A DNA stretch of 64,000 nucleotides. Origin: Bombyx mori. Its lineage: Eukaryota; Arthropoda; Insecta; Lepidoptera; Bombycidae. Both the position numbers and the translations under genes were made by a program. Below the pieces are notes generated by a model, which saw only the letters and a list, made by a program, of their open reading frames with translations, was not told where the DNA came from and did no database searches. The stretch lies in the NCBI RefSeq assembly GCF_030269925.1, contig NC_085132.1, positions 3,060,501-3,124,500 on the forward strand, in the 5' to 3' direction. Positions 11,401 to 22,177 of this stretch are shown here, in pieces. Within the stretch, counting starts at the first letter, position 1. Each line of letters begins with the position of its first letter.

Positions 11401-14400
11401 ACGAACAGATATGAGTAGAAGGGTTATTTTGATAATACCCTGAAAAGCACCCCACGCTTTTATTACAACAAAATCATTTCTTCTTATACTATTTTTAATT
11501 CAAATTTATTAAAATTTATTTTCTATTTTTTAGTTAGATTTTCTGTAAAAGCGTATTTTTTTTGTTTTTTTAAACTATTATTTATTCTTTTATGAAGGTA
11601 TGTTAAAATAAAAACATACCTACCCTTAATAACAAAATACACTGGAGATTCGTTCAAGAAGAAGCTGAGCGCAATGAATATTATTATTAAAATTATAGGC
11701 ACGAATCCAAACTGGAGGTAGGAGAGGTACGGACCCAAACAGAAGCCGATCAAACAACCTGTGCATTGGAAAATGCTCAATGACGTCATAATAATTCCTC
11801 TAATATTTGGCGATCTAAAATAACAAGCGTATAGTTATATAGTTGAATAAAAAGAAAACTTAGAAGACAAAAAGACCAGTGTTGCCCATAAGAGTCATTG
11901 ATCTCTGCCAAATGAAGAAAATAAATTAACTGCAGTGTATTTACACACATGCACAAACACACACGTATATACAAATATATAAATATATAGGCGCTACTAA
12001 ATATAATAAACATTTACATTAAATATGAGTTTGGTTTTAAGAAATCATTTATGTATGTATTTCAACACAGTATTAATAAGTATATCTATGTGATAATCGA
12101 CTTTTATTAGATACAGCTTACCGAAGTACTAATTACTACCTGCCAATCTATAAAGCATTTGTCATCAGCTGAACACCAGAAATCTTCAAGAGTTGATTCA
12201 ACTCTTGCCGAGTTATTCAAATTTCGATTATATTCAAATCGTAACCAAAAATGTTCGATTTTTTTTATTGCTTAGATGGGTGGACGAGCTCACAGCCCAC
12301 CTGGTATTCAGTGGTTACTGGAGCCCATAGACATCTACAACGTAAATGCGCCACCCACCTTGAGATAAGTTCTAAGGTCTCAGTATAGTTACAACGGCTG
12401 CACCACCCTTCAAACCGAAACGCATTACTGCTTCACGGCAGAAATAGGCAGGGTGGTGGTACCTACCCGTGCGGATTCACAAGAGGTCCTACCACCAGTG
12501 ATTTGTAATTTTATAGTATACAAAAACAGTGAAAGAACTTACGTAATCTCTCCGACATATATATAAATGAGTATTTGTATGAAGCCCAAACTGAAGCCGA
12601 CGAGGAGACGTCCAGCAATTATCATACTCGTGGACACCGCCAAAGTTAATATTAAATACGAAAAACAATAAATAAACCCGCCAAGTATAAAACAATATTT
12701 ACGACCAATATGATTTGATAAGTAACTGGAAACGTATGCACCTGGAAAATGACATTAAGCTTTGATTAATAGTGTTACGCCGGTAAAAGTAACGCCATCT
12801 CTCGCCGAATAGTCAAACGAATGTCGAAGGATCTAGTAGGATCTAGAACGCTCGAGAAGTATAACGCCATCTATTGTCAGATAGCGCAAACACAATACTC
12901 GACTTGTGTGGAATATTCTCGATAATTCTAGCGATGTGATATCGGCTATAAAAGCGTTGCACAGATGGCACGCAGTCACTCAGTAATCGGAACTACTCGA
13001 AGCGAAACAGCGAACGGATCACCTGAAGCGAAGCGGAAGAAGCGAATTTTAAAGTGTTTTAAAAGTTTAAAGAAGAGTTTTAAAGTGTTTTTTTGAGTGT
13101 TTTAAGTGTTCTATGTGTTGAATACAGTGTTAAGTTGTAATACGGTAGAATTATAAGTATTTATCCCGAACCCCAGTGCGTAACAATGGTTTACTTACAC
13201 ACACTTTTACTAATTTAGTTTGTACGCATATTTCTTGGTATGCAACGCGATCTATAAACGTCGTTTTCACCGACTCCAATACGTTCGTTTTATTTGAAAA
13301 TTTTCACACGCATCGAGTACCGATGACAAAACAATAACTTTATAACTTTGTTCTAATATAATGACCAGTACACACGAGACAAAAAAATTTGAAATTAGTT
13401 ATTACTTCGGTTTGCTAATTATGCGTGTTTTTTTTTGTTACTTTTAAAAATAATACAACAATATTACACAATTACAACAAATTTGAATATTCTGTTACGA
13501 TGGTCAATAAAAAAATGTTAAACGTGATTAATATAAAAACGTAATAGTAGGTCTATTTCTGTCTGTGTCTCACGCAAAACGGAAAAAAATAAAGACAGTG
13601 GTTGGTACCTCCTCGTGAGGATTCACAAATGAACTCATAAGTTTTTGACTCGGAATAATCTTAGAGTCTTAGATATTTCTCAAACGAACCAAGCATGATT
13701 TCTGTACAAAAATATCTATTATTATCAAAACCCTAACTTTACTATTAAAAAAAATATAAACGATATAACCTAGACAGAAATCACTTTAATTATAACCAAC
13801 AATGTAAATTAACTAAGGTTAACAAAATGCAACTAAATCTTGACAACAACTAAACTTTGACAATAATAACTTTGAATAATAAAATACAACGATTGTGCAA
13901 CGATGTGAACGTCCGTCCGTCCCGACTGTCGCAAGCAAAAGAGAGCGATGCCTTGCGCCAACGCGCCTCGAGCCCAAACGCGCCCCTCCAACAACATCTC
14001 GCCACGCGCCCTCCCGACATCACACCATCCTTGACGTCACTTAGGCCACGCCTCCAATGTCATCATCATCTTCTAACACGGCCTCTCCTGACGGCGGAGC
14101 GTCCTCGCCCGCATTAATAGGTCCGTCTAGAGGTACTATGTCGTCATGGTGGTGTGATGAACCGGCGACAATACCTTCCTCAGAGCTATTCTCATCACCT
14201 ATAAAATAGATTGTTTGCATTAAAAATGACACACAGAAATGCAATATTATGTTGCTGACCGTTGGGAAGTTGTTGTTCAGTGACAATTTCCGTAGCATGT
14301 CTTCACAAATTCTTCCAGTGGCAGAGCCCTCAGGTTGCCCGAGACAGTGACCGCAGTATATCTCAAAATAAGTTAATGTCTTATTGTATACAGTGGCAGA

Positions 14401-17400
14401 GCCCTCAGGTTGCCCGAGACAGTGACCGCAGTATATCTCATAATAAGCTAATGTATACAGTGGCAGAGCCCTCAGGTTGCCCGAGACAGTGACCGCAGTA
14501 TATCTCATAATAAGCTAATGTATACAGTGGCAGAGCCCTCAGGTTGCCCGAGACAGTGACCGCAGTATATCTCATAATAAGCTAATGTATACAGTGGCAG
14601 AGCCCTCAGGTTGCCCGAGACAGTGACCGCAGTATATCTCATAATAAGCTAATGTATATCTCAGCAGAAGCATATCTCTTCCAGCTACGTCAGAGCTTGC
14701 ATCAACAAGGTCACCCTCTGTAACGTAACAAAAAAAAATTACACCCAGACCTGAATGCTCTAAAACTTTCTAAAATTTAGAATCCCTACTACAGACGCAA
14801 GCGTGCACTCTTACATCTGCAGCGAGGACGAGCCAAAGATAAACATTTGAAGTGAGAAGAATAGATATCGCACAACTGTCCCAAACTGCGCAATTTGAGA
14901 CACCTGCACAATTCCTTTACTGAGTTAGCCCGTACAGGAAACGTCTAAAACAGTAGCGCGCTGTTGTCTGCAATATTCACCGATACAGATACTGAACATT
15001 ACCGACACAACACAGCTAAACAGTAGGGACGCAAAATCCGGCCGAATCCGCATCTACCATACTGCTCAAAAAAAATAAACGGGAAGTAAAGCACCGTCGT
15101 GCCCACCTCGACCTTCACATATTAATTTCGAAGAAAAGGCTGCATTTCACCGGGGTCCACTCGTAAGGATGATGTGGAAGCAGGGCAGCCGTCCCAGCTC
15201 CAGTCTGCTCCCACGATGCGAGGCTGCACCACGTGTGGCGGGCGTCCCGCTCGACCGTCCTGATAGATAATCCGTTGGGTAGTCCGCAGCAGCAGGCCGC
15301 AGACTAAGCGACATCACCCTCTGCGTCACTGCCAGTCGTACAGCACCGTGCAGTCGGCGGCATGCGAGCAACACGTGCAGTATGCACGTCAGAAGTAGGT
15401 GAGCGCGCGCATGCAGCGGCACGCGAGCAACACGTGCAGTATGCACGTCTGAAGCAGGCGAGCGCGCGCAGGTAGCGGCACGCGAGCAGTGCGCGCAGTA
15501 TGCGCGCCAGAAGTAGATGAGCGCGCGCAGCCAGCGGCACGCGAGCAGTGTGCGCAGCCAGCGGCAAGCGAGCAGTGCGTGCAGCCAGCGGCACGCGAGC
15601 AGTGCGCGCAGCCAGCGGCACGCGAGCAGTGCGCGCAGCCAGCGGCACGCGAGCAGTTATGCGCGCCAGAAGTAGATGAGCGCGCGCAGCCAGCGGCACG
15701 CGAACAGTGTGCGCAGCCAGCGGCACGCGAGCAGTGCACGCGGCCAGCGGTACGCGCAGTATGCACGTCTGAAGCAGGTGAGCGCGCGCAGGTAGCGGCA
15801 CGCGAGCAGTATGCACGTCTGAAGCAGGTGAGCGCGCGCAGGTAGCGGCACGCGAGCAGTGCGCGCAGTATGCACGTCTGAAGCAGGTGAGCGCGCGCAG
15901 GTAGCGGCACCGTGCAGTCGGTGGCACGCGAGCATCTCATGCAGTATGCACGCCAGAAGTAGATGAACGCGCGCAGGCAGCGGCACGCGAGCAACACGTG
16001 CAGTCTGCACGGCTCTGCGCTCTCCTGCTGGAGCACGGCGCCGACTCGCTACTGACCTCACACGTCGGCGACAACGCCCTGCGTCTGTGAACAAATCAGA
16101 CAGAAGGCGCCTCTATTGTCAAAGTTTAGATAGCACCTGCAATGCTCCAATAATCCTGTTCGTCACGCCGTCCATCTGCTGACCAGCACTGCTACACACA
16201 CCCGCCGATTTGCTCGACGCTGTTCCAGGGTACTCAGATGCACATGCGTCACCGCCTTCGACGGAAACCGTTGCTGCTGGAGGCAAAAATAAGTGCGCGT
16301 GGCGTTCGGTACAAGAGTGCGACAGCGTATTGCGATCAGACGGTACTGGTAAAGTGGTCATTAATCTCACGATCTCACGAGTATAATTATGTTCCAAACA
16401 ACGGTTTCACGGAACTATGCCAGGAGACATCCTGCGGCGTAGGTGTCTTGCTCTTCCTACACACAGCACGATCGCGACGATAATAATTGCAACAAACTCC
16501 TAAATCAAGAATTCGAGCGGTCATGACAGCGTCGATGAGATTGATCACGCTTGCATTTTCTAGATCGACGTCCCGTCATATTTCAAAAGCACGTGGTTTT
16601 ATTATTTTTACCTCTACCTGTACTTGACTTTGACATTTCGACTTTGTTTTAGAACAATGTTTCAGAATAGCACAGTAGGCTTAAGGATACACACAAAGAT
16701 ATGAAAACTTTATGCGTATCCCACTTCTGATATTATCAAAACCCTAACTTTACTATTAAAAAAAAATATAAACGATATAACCTAGACAGAAATCACTTTA
16801 ATTATAACCAACAATGTAAATTAACTAAGGTTAACAAAATGCAACTAAATCTTGACAACAACTAAACTTTGACAATAATAACTTTGAATAATAAAATACA
16901 ACGATTGTGCAACGATGTGAACGTCCGTCCGTCCCGACTGTCGCAAGCAAAAGAGAGCGATGCCTTGCGCCAACGCGCCTCGAGCCCAAACGCGCCCCTC
17001 CAACAACATCTCGCCACGCGCCCTCCCGACATCACACCATCCTTGACGTCACTTAGGCCACGCCTCCAATGTCATCATCATCTTCTAACACTATCAATAT
17101 GTAATTGCTGTTTTTTTTTTATTGCCCTTGTTTGCAGATGAGCATACGGCCCACCTGATGGCGAGTGGTTACCGTCGCCCATGGACTTCAGCAATGACAG
17201 GGGCAGAGCCAAGCCGCTGCCCACCGTAAAAGGTTGATACGTTATTACGGTGTCTCTGGTATTTGATGCTCTTCGCAAATTACAATAAAACATTCACGTT
17301 ACTCAGCAAATTTTCTACTTGGACCTTATGTCTTGAAGTTAATGACGGAATTCACATTGTGTCTGGCTACAATGGTACAATTAATAATAATACCCACCAA

Positions 17401-18228
17401 CAATACCAATGAACATGATATTTGTGATCAAGACTACTTCAGTCTCAGTGGCAACACGAGAGAGCGGTGTCGTCTTGGCGTCGATGAGCTTCAGAACCAT
17501 GGAAGCAGACCATGAAACGCTAAAGCCGTTCACCATTTGAATTATGTTTACTGGAAAAACATAGAAATTTGTAGCTTTTAATTGTAAGCCCTACAAGATC
17601 TACATCGTAAATGTCACCACCGAACTTGGGACATGGATTGTATTTTTTTATTATTTTTTTATTGCTTAGATGGGTGGACTAGCTCACAGCCCACCTGGTG
17701 TAAAGTGGTTACTGGAGCCCATGGATATCTACAACGTAAATGCACCACCCACCTTGAGATATAAGTTCTAAAGATCTCAGTATAGTTACAACGGCTGCCC
17801 CGCCCTTCAAACCGAAACGCATTACTGCTTCACTGCAGAAATAGGCAGGGTGGTAGTATCAACCAATGCGGACTCATAAGACGTCCTACCATCGCTAATA
17901 ACACAAATAATAATTTTGCGGGTTTGATTTTTATTACAAATCCTTCACCAGTGAAATTTAAGAGTGAATTCGAATTACATTTCCCACTGAGTTTCTCGCC
18001 GGATCTTCTCAGTGGGTCGCTTTTTCGATTCGGTAGTAGATTCTGCGAAGCACTGCTCTTGCTAGGGCTAGTGTTAGCCTCGCCCCCAGGTTTGAGCCCC
18101 GAGAGCTCACCTACTCGTTAGGTTACGCTGGCATAGTCTCTCAAGGCTTAGGAAGAAAAATTAAAGTACTTACGTATTGCAGCGCTCATATATTGCTTCC
18201 AAACACAATTTAGCGTTTGGACCGTCAT
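8494..18228 (-). CDS. Facilitated trehalose transporter Tret1-like (MFS sugar porter), complete, 7 coding exons
   Basis: Coding exons in transcript order: 18228-18174, 17550-17398, 12741-12543, 11814-11624, 10694-10309, 9400-9289, 8762-8494. All introns are GT..AG and phases match at every junction, giving 1365 nt and 454 aa, the usual length for insect Tret1-like proteins. Visible sugar-porter motifs: SNHIGRK (about 78-84), AGRLLVGF in TM4, a SPNIRG loop, NESP (190-193), DRYGRK (309-314), EMFSPKMRG (377-385) and PETKGKS (438-444) near the C terminus. About 12 hydrophobic segments fit a plasma-membrane facilitator of trehalose or a similar sugar. Odd points: the TM7 signature, normally QQLSGINAV, reads EQASGVIAV, so a binding-site Asn is replaced by Ile and substrate may differ; the first RxGRR loop has N-H for D-R. 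The start is the first Met in the exon ending KQYMSAAI, the family's usual N terminus; upstream UTR exons were not identified. Substrate is inferred from family only. Confidence 0.9.
9785..9945 (-). mobile_element. Decayed Bm1
   Basis: GGCCCACCTGATG..GAGGTCCTACCACTAGTAATTACG with an internal deletion. Inside a transporter intron. Confidence 0.6.
9990..10224 (+). mobile_element. Old, diverged Bm1
   Basis: Full Bm1 body order with many substitutions (TTTCTGCCATGAAGCAGCAA, CCATATAAGCAAT). Inside a transporter intron. Confidence 0.7.
10816..11068 (-). mobile_element. Bm1 SINE in a transporter intron
   Basis: Antisense copy, poly(T) to TCCTACCACCAGTA; runs close to the MITE at 11141. Confidence 0.92.
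11141..11557. mobile_element. AT-rich MITE-like repeat with AATACGCTTTTA ends
   Basis: The left AATACGCTTTTATTAGCTTC and right TGTAAAAGCGTATT are inverted ends. The body contains ACGTCGGATTAACT..AAATTTGGTATACTTATTAAG, shared with copies at 3560-4205 and 25060-25455. Confidence 0.6.
12259..12499 (-). mobile_element. Bm1 SINE ending 44 bp from an exon
   Basis: Antisense copy; its right end is close to the splice donor of the exon at 12543. Confidence 0.92.
12773..13185. mobile_element. Solo LTR
   Basis: 413 bp with matching inverted ends TGTTACGC and GCGTAACA, an inner TATAAAAG followed by a possible initiator, and 4-bp flanks ATAG/ATGG that would be a target duplication with one change. Sequence like the joined flanks occurs without the insertion at about 31502-31555. 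No internal region or second LTR is present, so it is a recombined remnant of an LTR retrotransposon. Confidence 0.75.
13720..14078 (-). repeat. 3' LTR of the non-autonomous element
   Basis: 359-bp direct terminal repeat; on the minus strand it starts TGTTAGAAG and ends GATAATA. The nearly identical partner is 16731-17090. Confidence 0.85.
14041..14345 (-). pseudogene. Coding remnant with acidic C-terminal tail, probably the end of the element's polyprotein
   Basis: An open minus-strand frame runs from YCGHCLGQPEGSATG through LRKLSLNNNFPT to an acidic tail (PSGEAVLEDDDDIGGVA) and stops at TAA 14043-14041, inside the 3' LTR. Ending a polyprotein in the LTR is common for Ty3/gypsy elements. 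A cellular origin is also possible. The upstream part is the template for the 67-bp minisatellite. Confidence 0.45.
14316..14658. repeat. 67-bp minisatellite, 5 copies
   Basis: Units begin CAGTGGCAGAGCCCTCAGGT at 14316, 14391, 14458, 14525 and 14592. The last four have a 67-bp period and are nearly identical; the first spacing is 75 bp. Each unit repeats a piece coding YCGHCLGQPEGSAT on the minus strand plus AT-rich flank. Confidence 0.9.
15375..16010. repeat. GC-rich minisatellite of mixed 40-60-bp units
   Basis: Reiterated blocks built from GCAGTATGCACGTCTGAAG, AGGTGAGCGCGCGCAG and AGCGGCACGCGAGCAGTG, in variable order. Four minus-strand and one plus-strand open frames across it are artefacts of the repeat. 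The GC content is far above the surroundings. The last unit runs into the ankyrin-like segment at 16018, which shares the QSARL/QYARL wording, so the array probably grew from that exon. Confidence 0.85.
16000..16089 (+). pseudogene. Ankyrin-repeat gene fragment
   Basis: The plus-strand frame reads VQSARLCALLLEHGADSLLT then SHVGDNALRL and stops. ALLLEHGAD and the following G.NAL are the classic ankyrin-repeat pattern. It is a fragment of about one repeat, antisense to the LTR element that contains it, so it looks like captured host sequence. Confidence 0.55.
16119..16397 (-). pseudogene. Possible gag remnant of the LTR element
   Basis: A 92-codon minus-strand frame starting MEHNYTREIVRLMTTLPVPS lies about 330 bp after the 5' LTR, where gag would be expected. 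There is no domain that I recognise, so the role is inferred from position. Confidence 0.3.
16731..17090 (-). repeat. 5' LTR of the non-autonomous element
   Basis: 360-bp partner of 13720-14078; one A longer in an A run and otherwise the same by eye. TCAGAAGTGG follows on the minus strand. Confidence 0.85.
17110..17231 (-). mobile_element. Second lepidopteran SINE family
   Basis: Poly(T) then GCATACGGCCCACCTGATGG..GACTTCAGCAATG..CAGAGCCAAGCCGCTGCC. It lies just right of the LTR element. Confidence 0.75.
17650..17962 (-). mobile_element. Bm1 SINE, longer copy
   Basis: Extends past the usual truncation into TTTTGCGGGTTTGATTTTTA; then abuts a LINE. Confidence 0.88.
17983..18162 (+). mobile_element. 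BMC1-like LINE end close to a splice donor
   Basis: CTGAGTTTCTCGCCGGATCT..AGCACTGCTCTTGCTAGGG..CTCTCAAGGCTTAGGAAG, A-rich end at about 18162, 12 bp from the end of transporter exon 1 (18174). Confidence 0.65.
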
Positions 18229-18490
18229 AATCAACACTTGAATTCTCACCGCTGAAATACAATGTCTTAAAATTCGTTTCAAAGTACGTTTTAGCATAGC
18301 GCACTTCTAAACGTTTTGTTTCAGTCGCAGAATTCACCGAGAATCCGTATCAAGATTGTAATTATCTTACTCAATTAGGTTTCGGATATGTGTTTAATTT
18401 AAGTAATTTTGTCTTTGGGTATATGCAAATAGTCAATTGAATTGAACTAATTTTAAGAGCCGCAAAATGGTTAATGGTTCACTTGCGGAC

Positions 18491-18513
18491 TAAATAATAA
18501 TAATAATAATAAA
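18491..18513. repeat. TAA microsatellite, target of the LINE
   Basis: About six TAA units; a shorter TAA run resumes at 19551 after the LINE. Confidence 0.9.
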
Positions 18514-19551
18514 GCACCAAGGTCATGCACAACAGTGGGGTGTGCAGTCTCAGGGAATATTTCCTATCGAGGGCTGACAGTGTGATGCACAGAGAGGTCA
18601 TGGAATGCGACAAAGGACTGACCCCGCTAGCCCTGGCCAGAGACGGGTGGCAATCACCGGCGGTACTCAGTACCTCTGACCGTGAGGCCATACGGAAAGG
18701 GAAAGAGCTGCACGGACGCTTCTTTCAGGCACTGCATGAGCCCCACGTGGACAAAGAAGCCTCCGTGCACTGGCTGCGATTCGGTGACCTCTTTGGGGAA
18801 GCCGAGGGTTTTGTCTGTGCAATACAGGATCAGGTTATCAGGACGAACAACTATAGGAAGCACATTCTGAGGGATGGGACAGCTGACATCTGTCGATTAT
18901 GCCGCCGACCGGGTGAATCCCTCAGACATGTCACCTCTGGTTGTTCTATGCTTGCTAACACTGAGTACTTGCACAGACATAACCAAGCAGCCAGAATCCT
19001 CCACCAAGAGCTCGCCCTTAAGTATGGCCTCATCGAACAGAGGCTACCGTATTATAAGTACCAGCCGGACGCTGTACTCGAAAACGACCGTGCCAAGCTC
19101 TACTGGGACCGGCCCATCATTACGGACAGGACTATTCTTGCGAATAAGCCTGATATCGTGCTGATGGACCAGACGGAGTCTCGGGTATTTCTGGTGGATA
19201 TCACCATTCCCTACAACGAGAACCTCGTGCGGGCCGAGGCAGATAAAAAGACCAAATATTTGGACCTGGCGCACGAGGTGACCGACATGTGGAGGGTGGT
19301 ATCTACAGAAATAATCCCGGTAGTTGTGTCGGTGAATGGTTTGGTCCCTAAAAGCCTCTCAAAACATCTCGAGAGGCTTGGTCTCAACAAAAAGTCGGTG
19401 GTGGCCCAAATGCAAAAAGCAGTCTTGCTCGACAATGCCCGTATAGTTCGCCGGTTTCTCTCCCAATAGTCCCTAACGCTCCGGCCGATTGTTGCCCACC
19501 TCGCCGGAGTGTGTCCTGCCGTCTTCCCAGGCGTGGCAGTGTTTAATACAC
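18512..19551 (+). mobile_element. 5'-truncated Dong-like (R4-clade) LINE in a TAA microsatellite
   Basis: TAA repeats flank it on both sides (18491-18513 and 19551-19564). The open frame 18525-19469 (314 codons) is the C-terminal part of the single LINE polyprotein. It has a zinc knuckle CRLCRR..RHVTSGC (C-x2-C-x8-H-x4-C, residues about 122-139) and then a restriction-like endonuclease of PD-(D/E)xK type (KPDIVLMD and VFLVDITIP, about 205-230). Reverse transcriptase is missing because of the 5' truncation. R2/R4 elements carry this C-terminal endonuclease, and Bombyx Dong is known to sit in TAA repeats. The frame is intact, so the insertion is young. Confidence 0.82.
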
Positions 19552-19965
19552 ATAATAATAATAATGGTTGGTTCGAAGTAAGTATCAGTTGAATGGAATA
19601 TTTGAAATGTATTCAACTGATAATTACTTTTAATAAACGTATCTTTTTTATTTGATTGGTTTTGTTAATTTTAATTATGTTTCAATGATACTATGTACAC
19701 ATATGGACTTGTTGTCTGAAACAAAATAAATCATTCATTCATTCATTATCAGTGGCAATCTGTAAAATTTCAAAAGTAAAGAATTAAAATGTACCTTGTT
19801 TGTTGCTATAGCCATTCTAAGGAAAAACACCTGTTTTCGAACAAAATACTGATAGCTGAGAATAAACTTAGATGTCACAAAGAAATTGATTAAACATATT
19901 AATAGCTTAATTATGAGCGTCGACGAGGTTAGTTAATATAAATAGTGGATAGGTAAATTACTGGT

Positions 19966-20104
19966 TTTACTTGTGGTAAGATGTCTTGTGAACGCGAATG
20001 GTAGATACCACCGCCCTGCCTATTTGTGCCGTGAAGCAGTAATGCGTTTTGATTTGAAGGGTGGGGCAGCCGTTGTGCTGTAAGAACTGAGACTTAGAAC
20101 TTAT
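19966..20104 (+). mobile_element. Bm1 SINE, 3'-truncated
   Basis: Stops after GAGACTTAGAACTTAT, where a LINE begins. Confidence 0.8.
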
Positions 20105-20119
20105 TCTGCGCCATTTTGA

Positions 20120-20533
20120 GAAGGCGGCACGACATGAGAACCCTCTCATCGTAGCCGCTGGAAACTACATACCCGACCCAGTAGACCGAATGGTAAACCG
20201 TCGACGTCGCCCAAAGCATGTCATTACGGATCCTCCTGATCCATTAACGGTGCTTTTAGGCACCACAAGCACCGGTCACCGTCCTCGTCGAACCCGTCGC
20301 TTGCGACGAAGGGCTCGACGAGCGAACTAACCCATAGACACAGACCACTGAGTTTCTCGCCGGATCTTCTCATTGGGTCGCGTTTCCGATCCGGTGGTAG
20401 ATTCTGCGAAGCACTGCTCTTGCTAGGGTCAGTGTTAGCAACTCTCCGGTTGAGCCCCGTGAGCTCACCTACAAACGTTAGGGTGAAGCTGAAATAGCCT
20501 CTCAAGGCTATAAGCACAGGTAGGAAAAAAAAA
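20120..20533 (+). mobile_element. BMC1-like LINE 3' end, longest copy here
   Basis: Contains the end of an ORF (CCCAGTAGACCGAATGGTAA..CGTCGCCCAAAGCATGTC), the 3' UTR (TCTCGCCGGATCTTCTCA) and a poly(A) at 20523-20533. It directly follows a truncated Bm1. Confidence 0.65.
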
Positions 20534-20708
20534 AACTCGTGACTCAAGGTGGGTTGCGGCGATAACTTAGTAATGAAAAATAGTGCTGCATTTTTTAAAT
20601 TATCTTTAAATTTCATTTAGTATTAGTTGAAAGTTTACTTGGAGTTTTGGCTTCCAAATAAATTCTATTCTATTTGAAGTTCGAATTCGAAAATTGAATT
20701 TAGCTGAA

Positions 20709-20833
20709 GTTTTTTTTTTTATTGCCCTTGTAGGCAGACGATCATACGGCCCACCTGATGGTGAGTGGTTACCGTCGTCCATGGACTTCAGTAATGCCAG
20801 GGGCAGAGCCAAGCCGCTGCCTACTGTAAAAGT
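20709..20833 (-). mobile_element. Second lepidopteran SINE family
   Basis: Poly(T), CCCTTGTAGGCAGACGATCA..AAGCCGCTGCCTACTG. Confidence 0.78.
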
Positions 20834-21138
20834 CGAACGACGGATCTCCAAAACACAAATTATCTTGATTATGGCCGTACAAAAATACAAATCTAATCAT
20901 TTAATCCTTTTTCTAACAAAGTTATCATCTAAGAACGCTCGCCTCAAGGCTTTGTGAATAGTTCTCATGATCTGTAAATATTATCTGTAGTTGAATTGAA
21001 TCTTTTTAGTTATTAAGGTAATTGAACATGTTATCAGATCAGAAGTAAGGGCAGAGCTGCAGCAGGGATTGGCTTGTTTCAAACACGTAGGTACAGAATG
21101 CATGCAGAGAATATACTTGAACTAGTCTTCAATCTTGT

Positions 21139-21384
21139 ACTGGTGGTAGGACCTCTTGTGAGTCCGCACCGGTAGGTACCACCGCCTCGCCTATTTCTGC
21201 CGTGAAGCAGTAATGCGTTTCGGTTTGAAGGGCGGGGCAGCCGTTGTAACTATACTGAGACCTTAGAACATATATCTCAAGGTGGGTGGCGGCATTTACG
21301 TTGTAGATGTCTATGGGCTCTGGTAACCACTTAACACCAGGTGGGCTGTGAGCTCGTCCACCCATCAAAACAATAAAAAAAAAA
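21139..21384 (+). mobile_element. Bm1 SINE
   Basis: ACTGGTGGTAGGACC to CAATAAAAAAAA. Confidence 0.92.
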
Positions 21385-22177
21385 CTACATTATTCTTCAC
21401 TTGCGATTCACCCACCTTTTTAATCCTATGATCGTTGGAAGCGTAAGCTCAGTAGGTTGATTCACCCACGTTTTTCTAACGAACGAAAGTGTTATTCGAT
21501 TAAATATAGTGTCCTATGGACAATTTGTGAAAATTTAACTATACCCATAGATTAATTGGCAACATTAACAAAGACCAAAGAAAGATAAAAGGAGAAAGTG
21601 TTTCATTTAGCGTTAGGTTCCATGTGACCATGTGACCATTCTGCAATCTTTAAGTAATTTAACCAGAAAAATATACTTATTTAGAAAAATAGACACAAAT
21701 CGGTGCAGAAGGATTATTTCAAAAAATATATCCTGATGCGATTTTGACGTCGAGAAATACATTCCTAACATTTCATTTTACGCTATTAAATTTTGAATTT
21801 AATAACGATTTTTGTAATCAACAGTACATACTGTATCTGTGAACCGCAGAAACTTTTGCAGTAGTTTGATTGGCAATCAGAGTTCCACAATGCCACGTGT
21901 TTTGGATCTTACGTGTCCTTATTCTGGTTCAAATTCAAAGTGTGCAATAGTATAAAATTTGGCACCTGGCTTCAGAATTTAAATGGACGCATAGAGGAAT
22001 CACTCGATATAGTATCCCGAGTTTATCGCTCAATTAATTACCAAGAATTAAAACGTAAAACGCAAGACCTTACGAATATTGATAAAGATAATAATATGTT
22101 TATACCGTCTTTCACATCTCGGACCGATTATTTATGTTATTTGACTAATAGACTGAAGATGCCATGCTTCACACGGG

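Larger units (their letters stand above)
13720..17090 (-). mobile_element. Non-autonomous LTR element with minisatellites and an antisense ankyrin fragment
   Basis: Direct terminal repeats at 13720-14078 (359 bp) and 16731-17090 (360 bp) differ by eye only by one A in a run. The 4-bp sequence CTAT flanks both ends (13716-13719; 17091-17094). Read on the minus strand, the LTR starts TGTTAGAAG and the 5' LTR is followed by TCAGAAGTGGGAT, the same putative primer site as in the element at 52743. A purine-rich CAGGAGAGGCCG precedes the 3' LTR. A minus-strand frame ends in an acidic tail and stops just inside the 3' LTR (14041). A possible gag remnant lies at 16397-16119. Reverse transcriptase and integrase were not recognised. 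The interior holds a 67-bp minisatellite (14316-14658), a GC-rich one (15380-16010) and a plus-strand ankyrin fragment (16018-16089). It sits in intron 2 of the transporter. Confidence 0.85.

Noticed and set aside
13857..14117. 86-codon plus-strand frame, repeated at 16869-17141
   Set aside because: It lies in the LTRs of the element and is antisense to it; the duplication reflects the LTR pair.
15147..16094. Several long overlapping frames (up to 215 codons) on both strands
   Set aside because: They follow the GC-rich minisatellite in every frame, with no domain and repeat-driven residues; an artefact of array composition.
13720..17090. Simple segmental tandem duplication rather than an LTR element
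   Set aside because: The 4-bp CTAT on both outer sides, the TCAGAAGTGG primer-like site and the purine tract fit an LTR element better.
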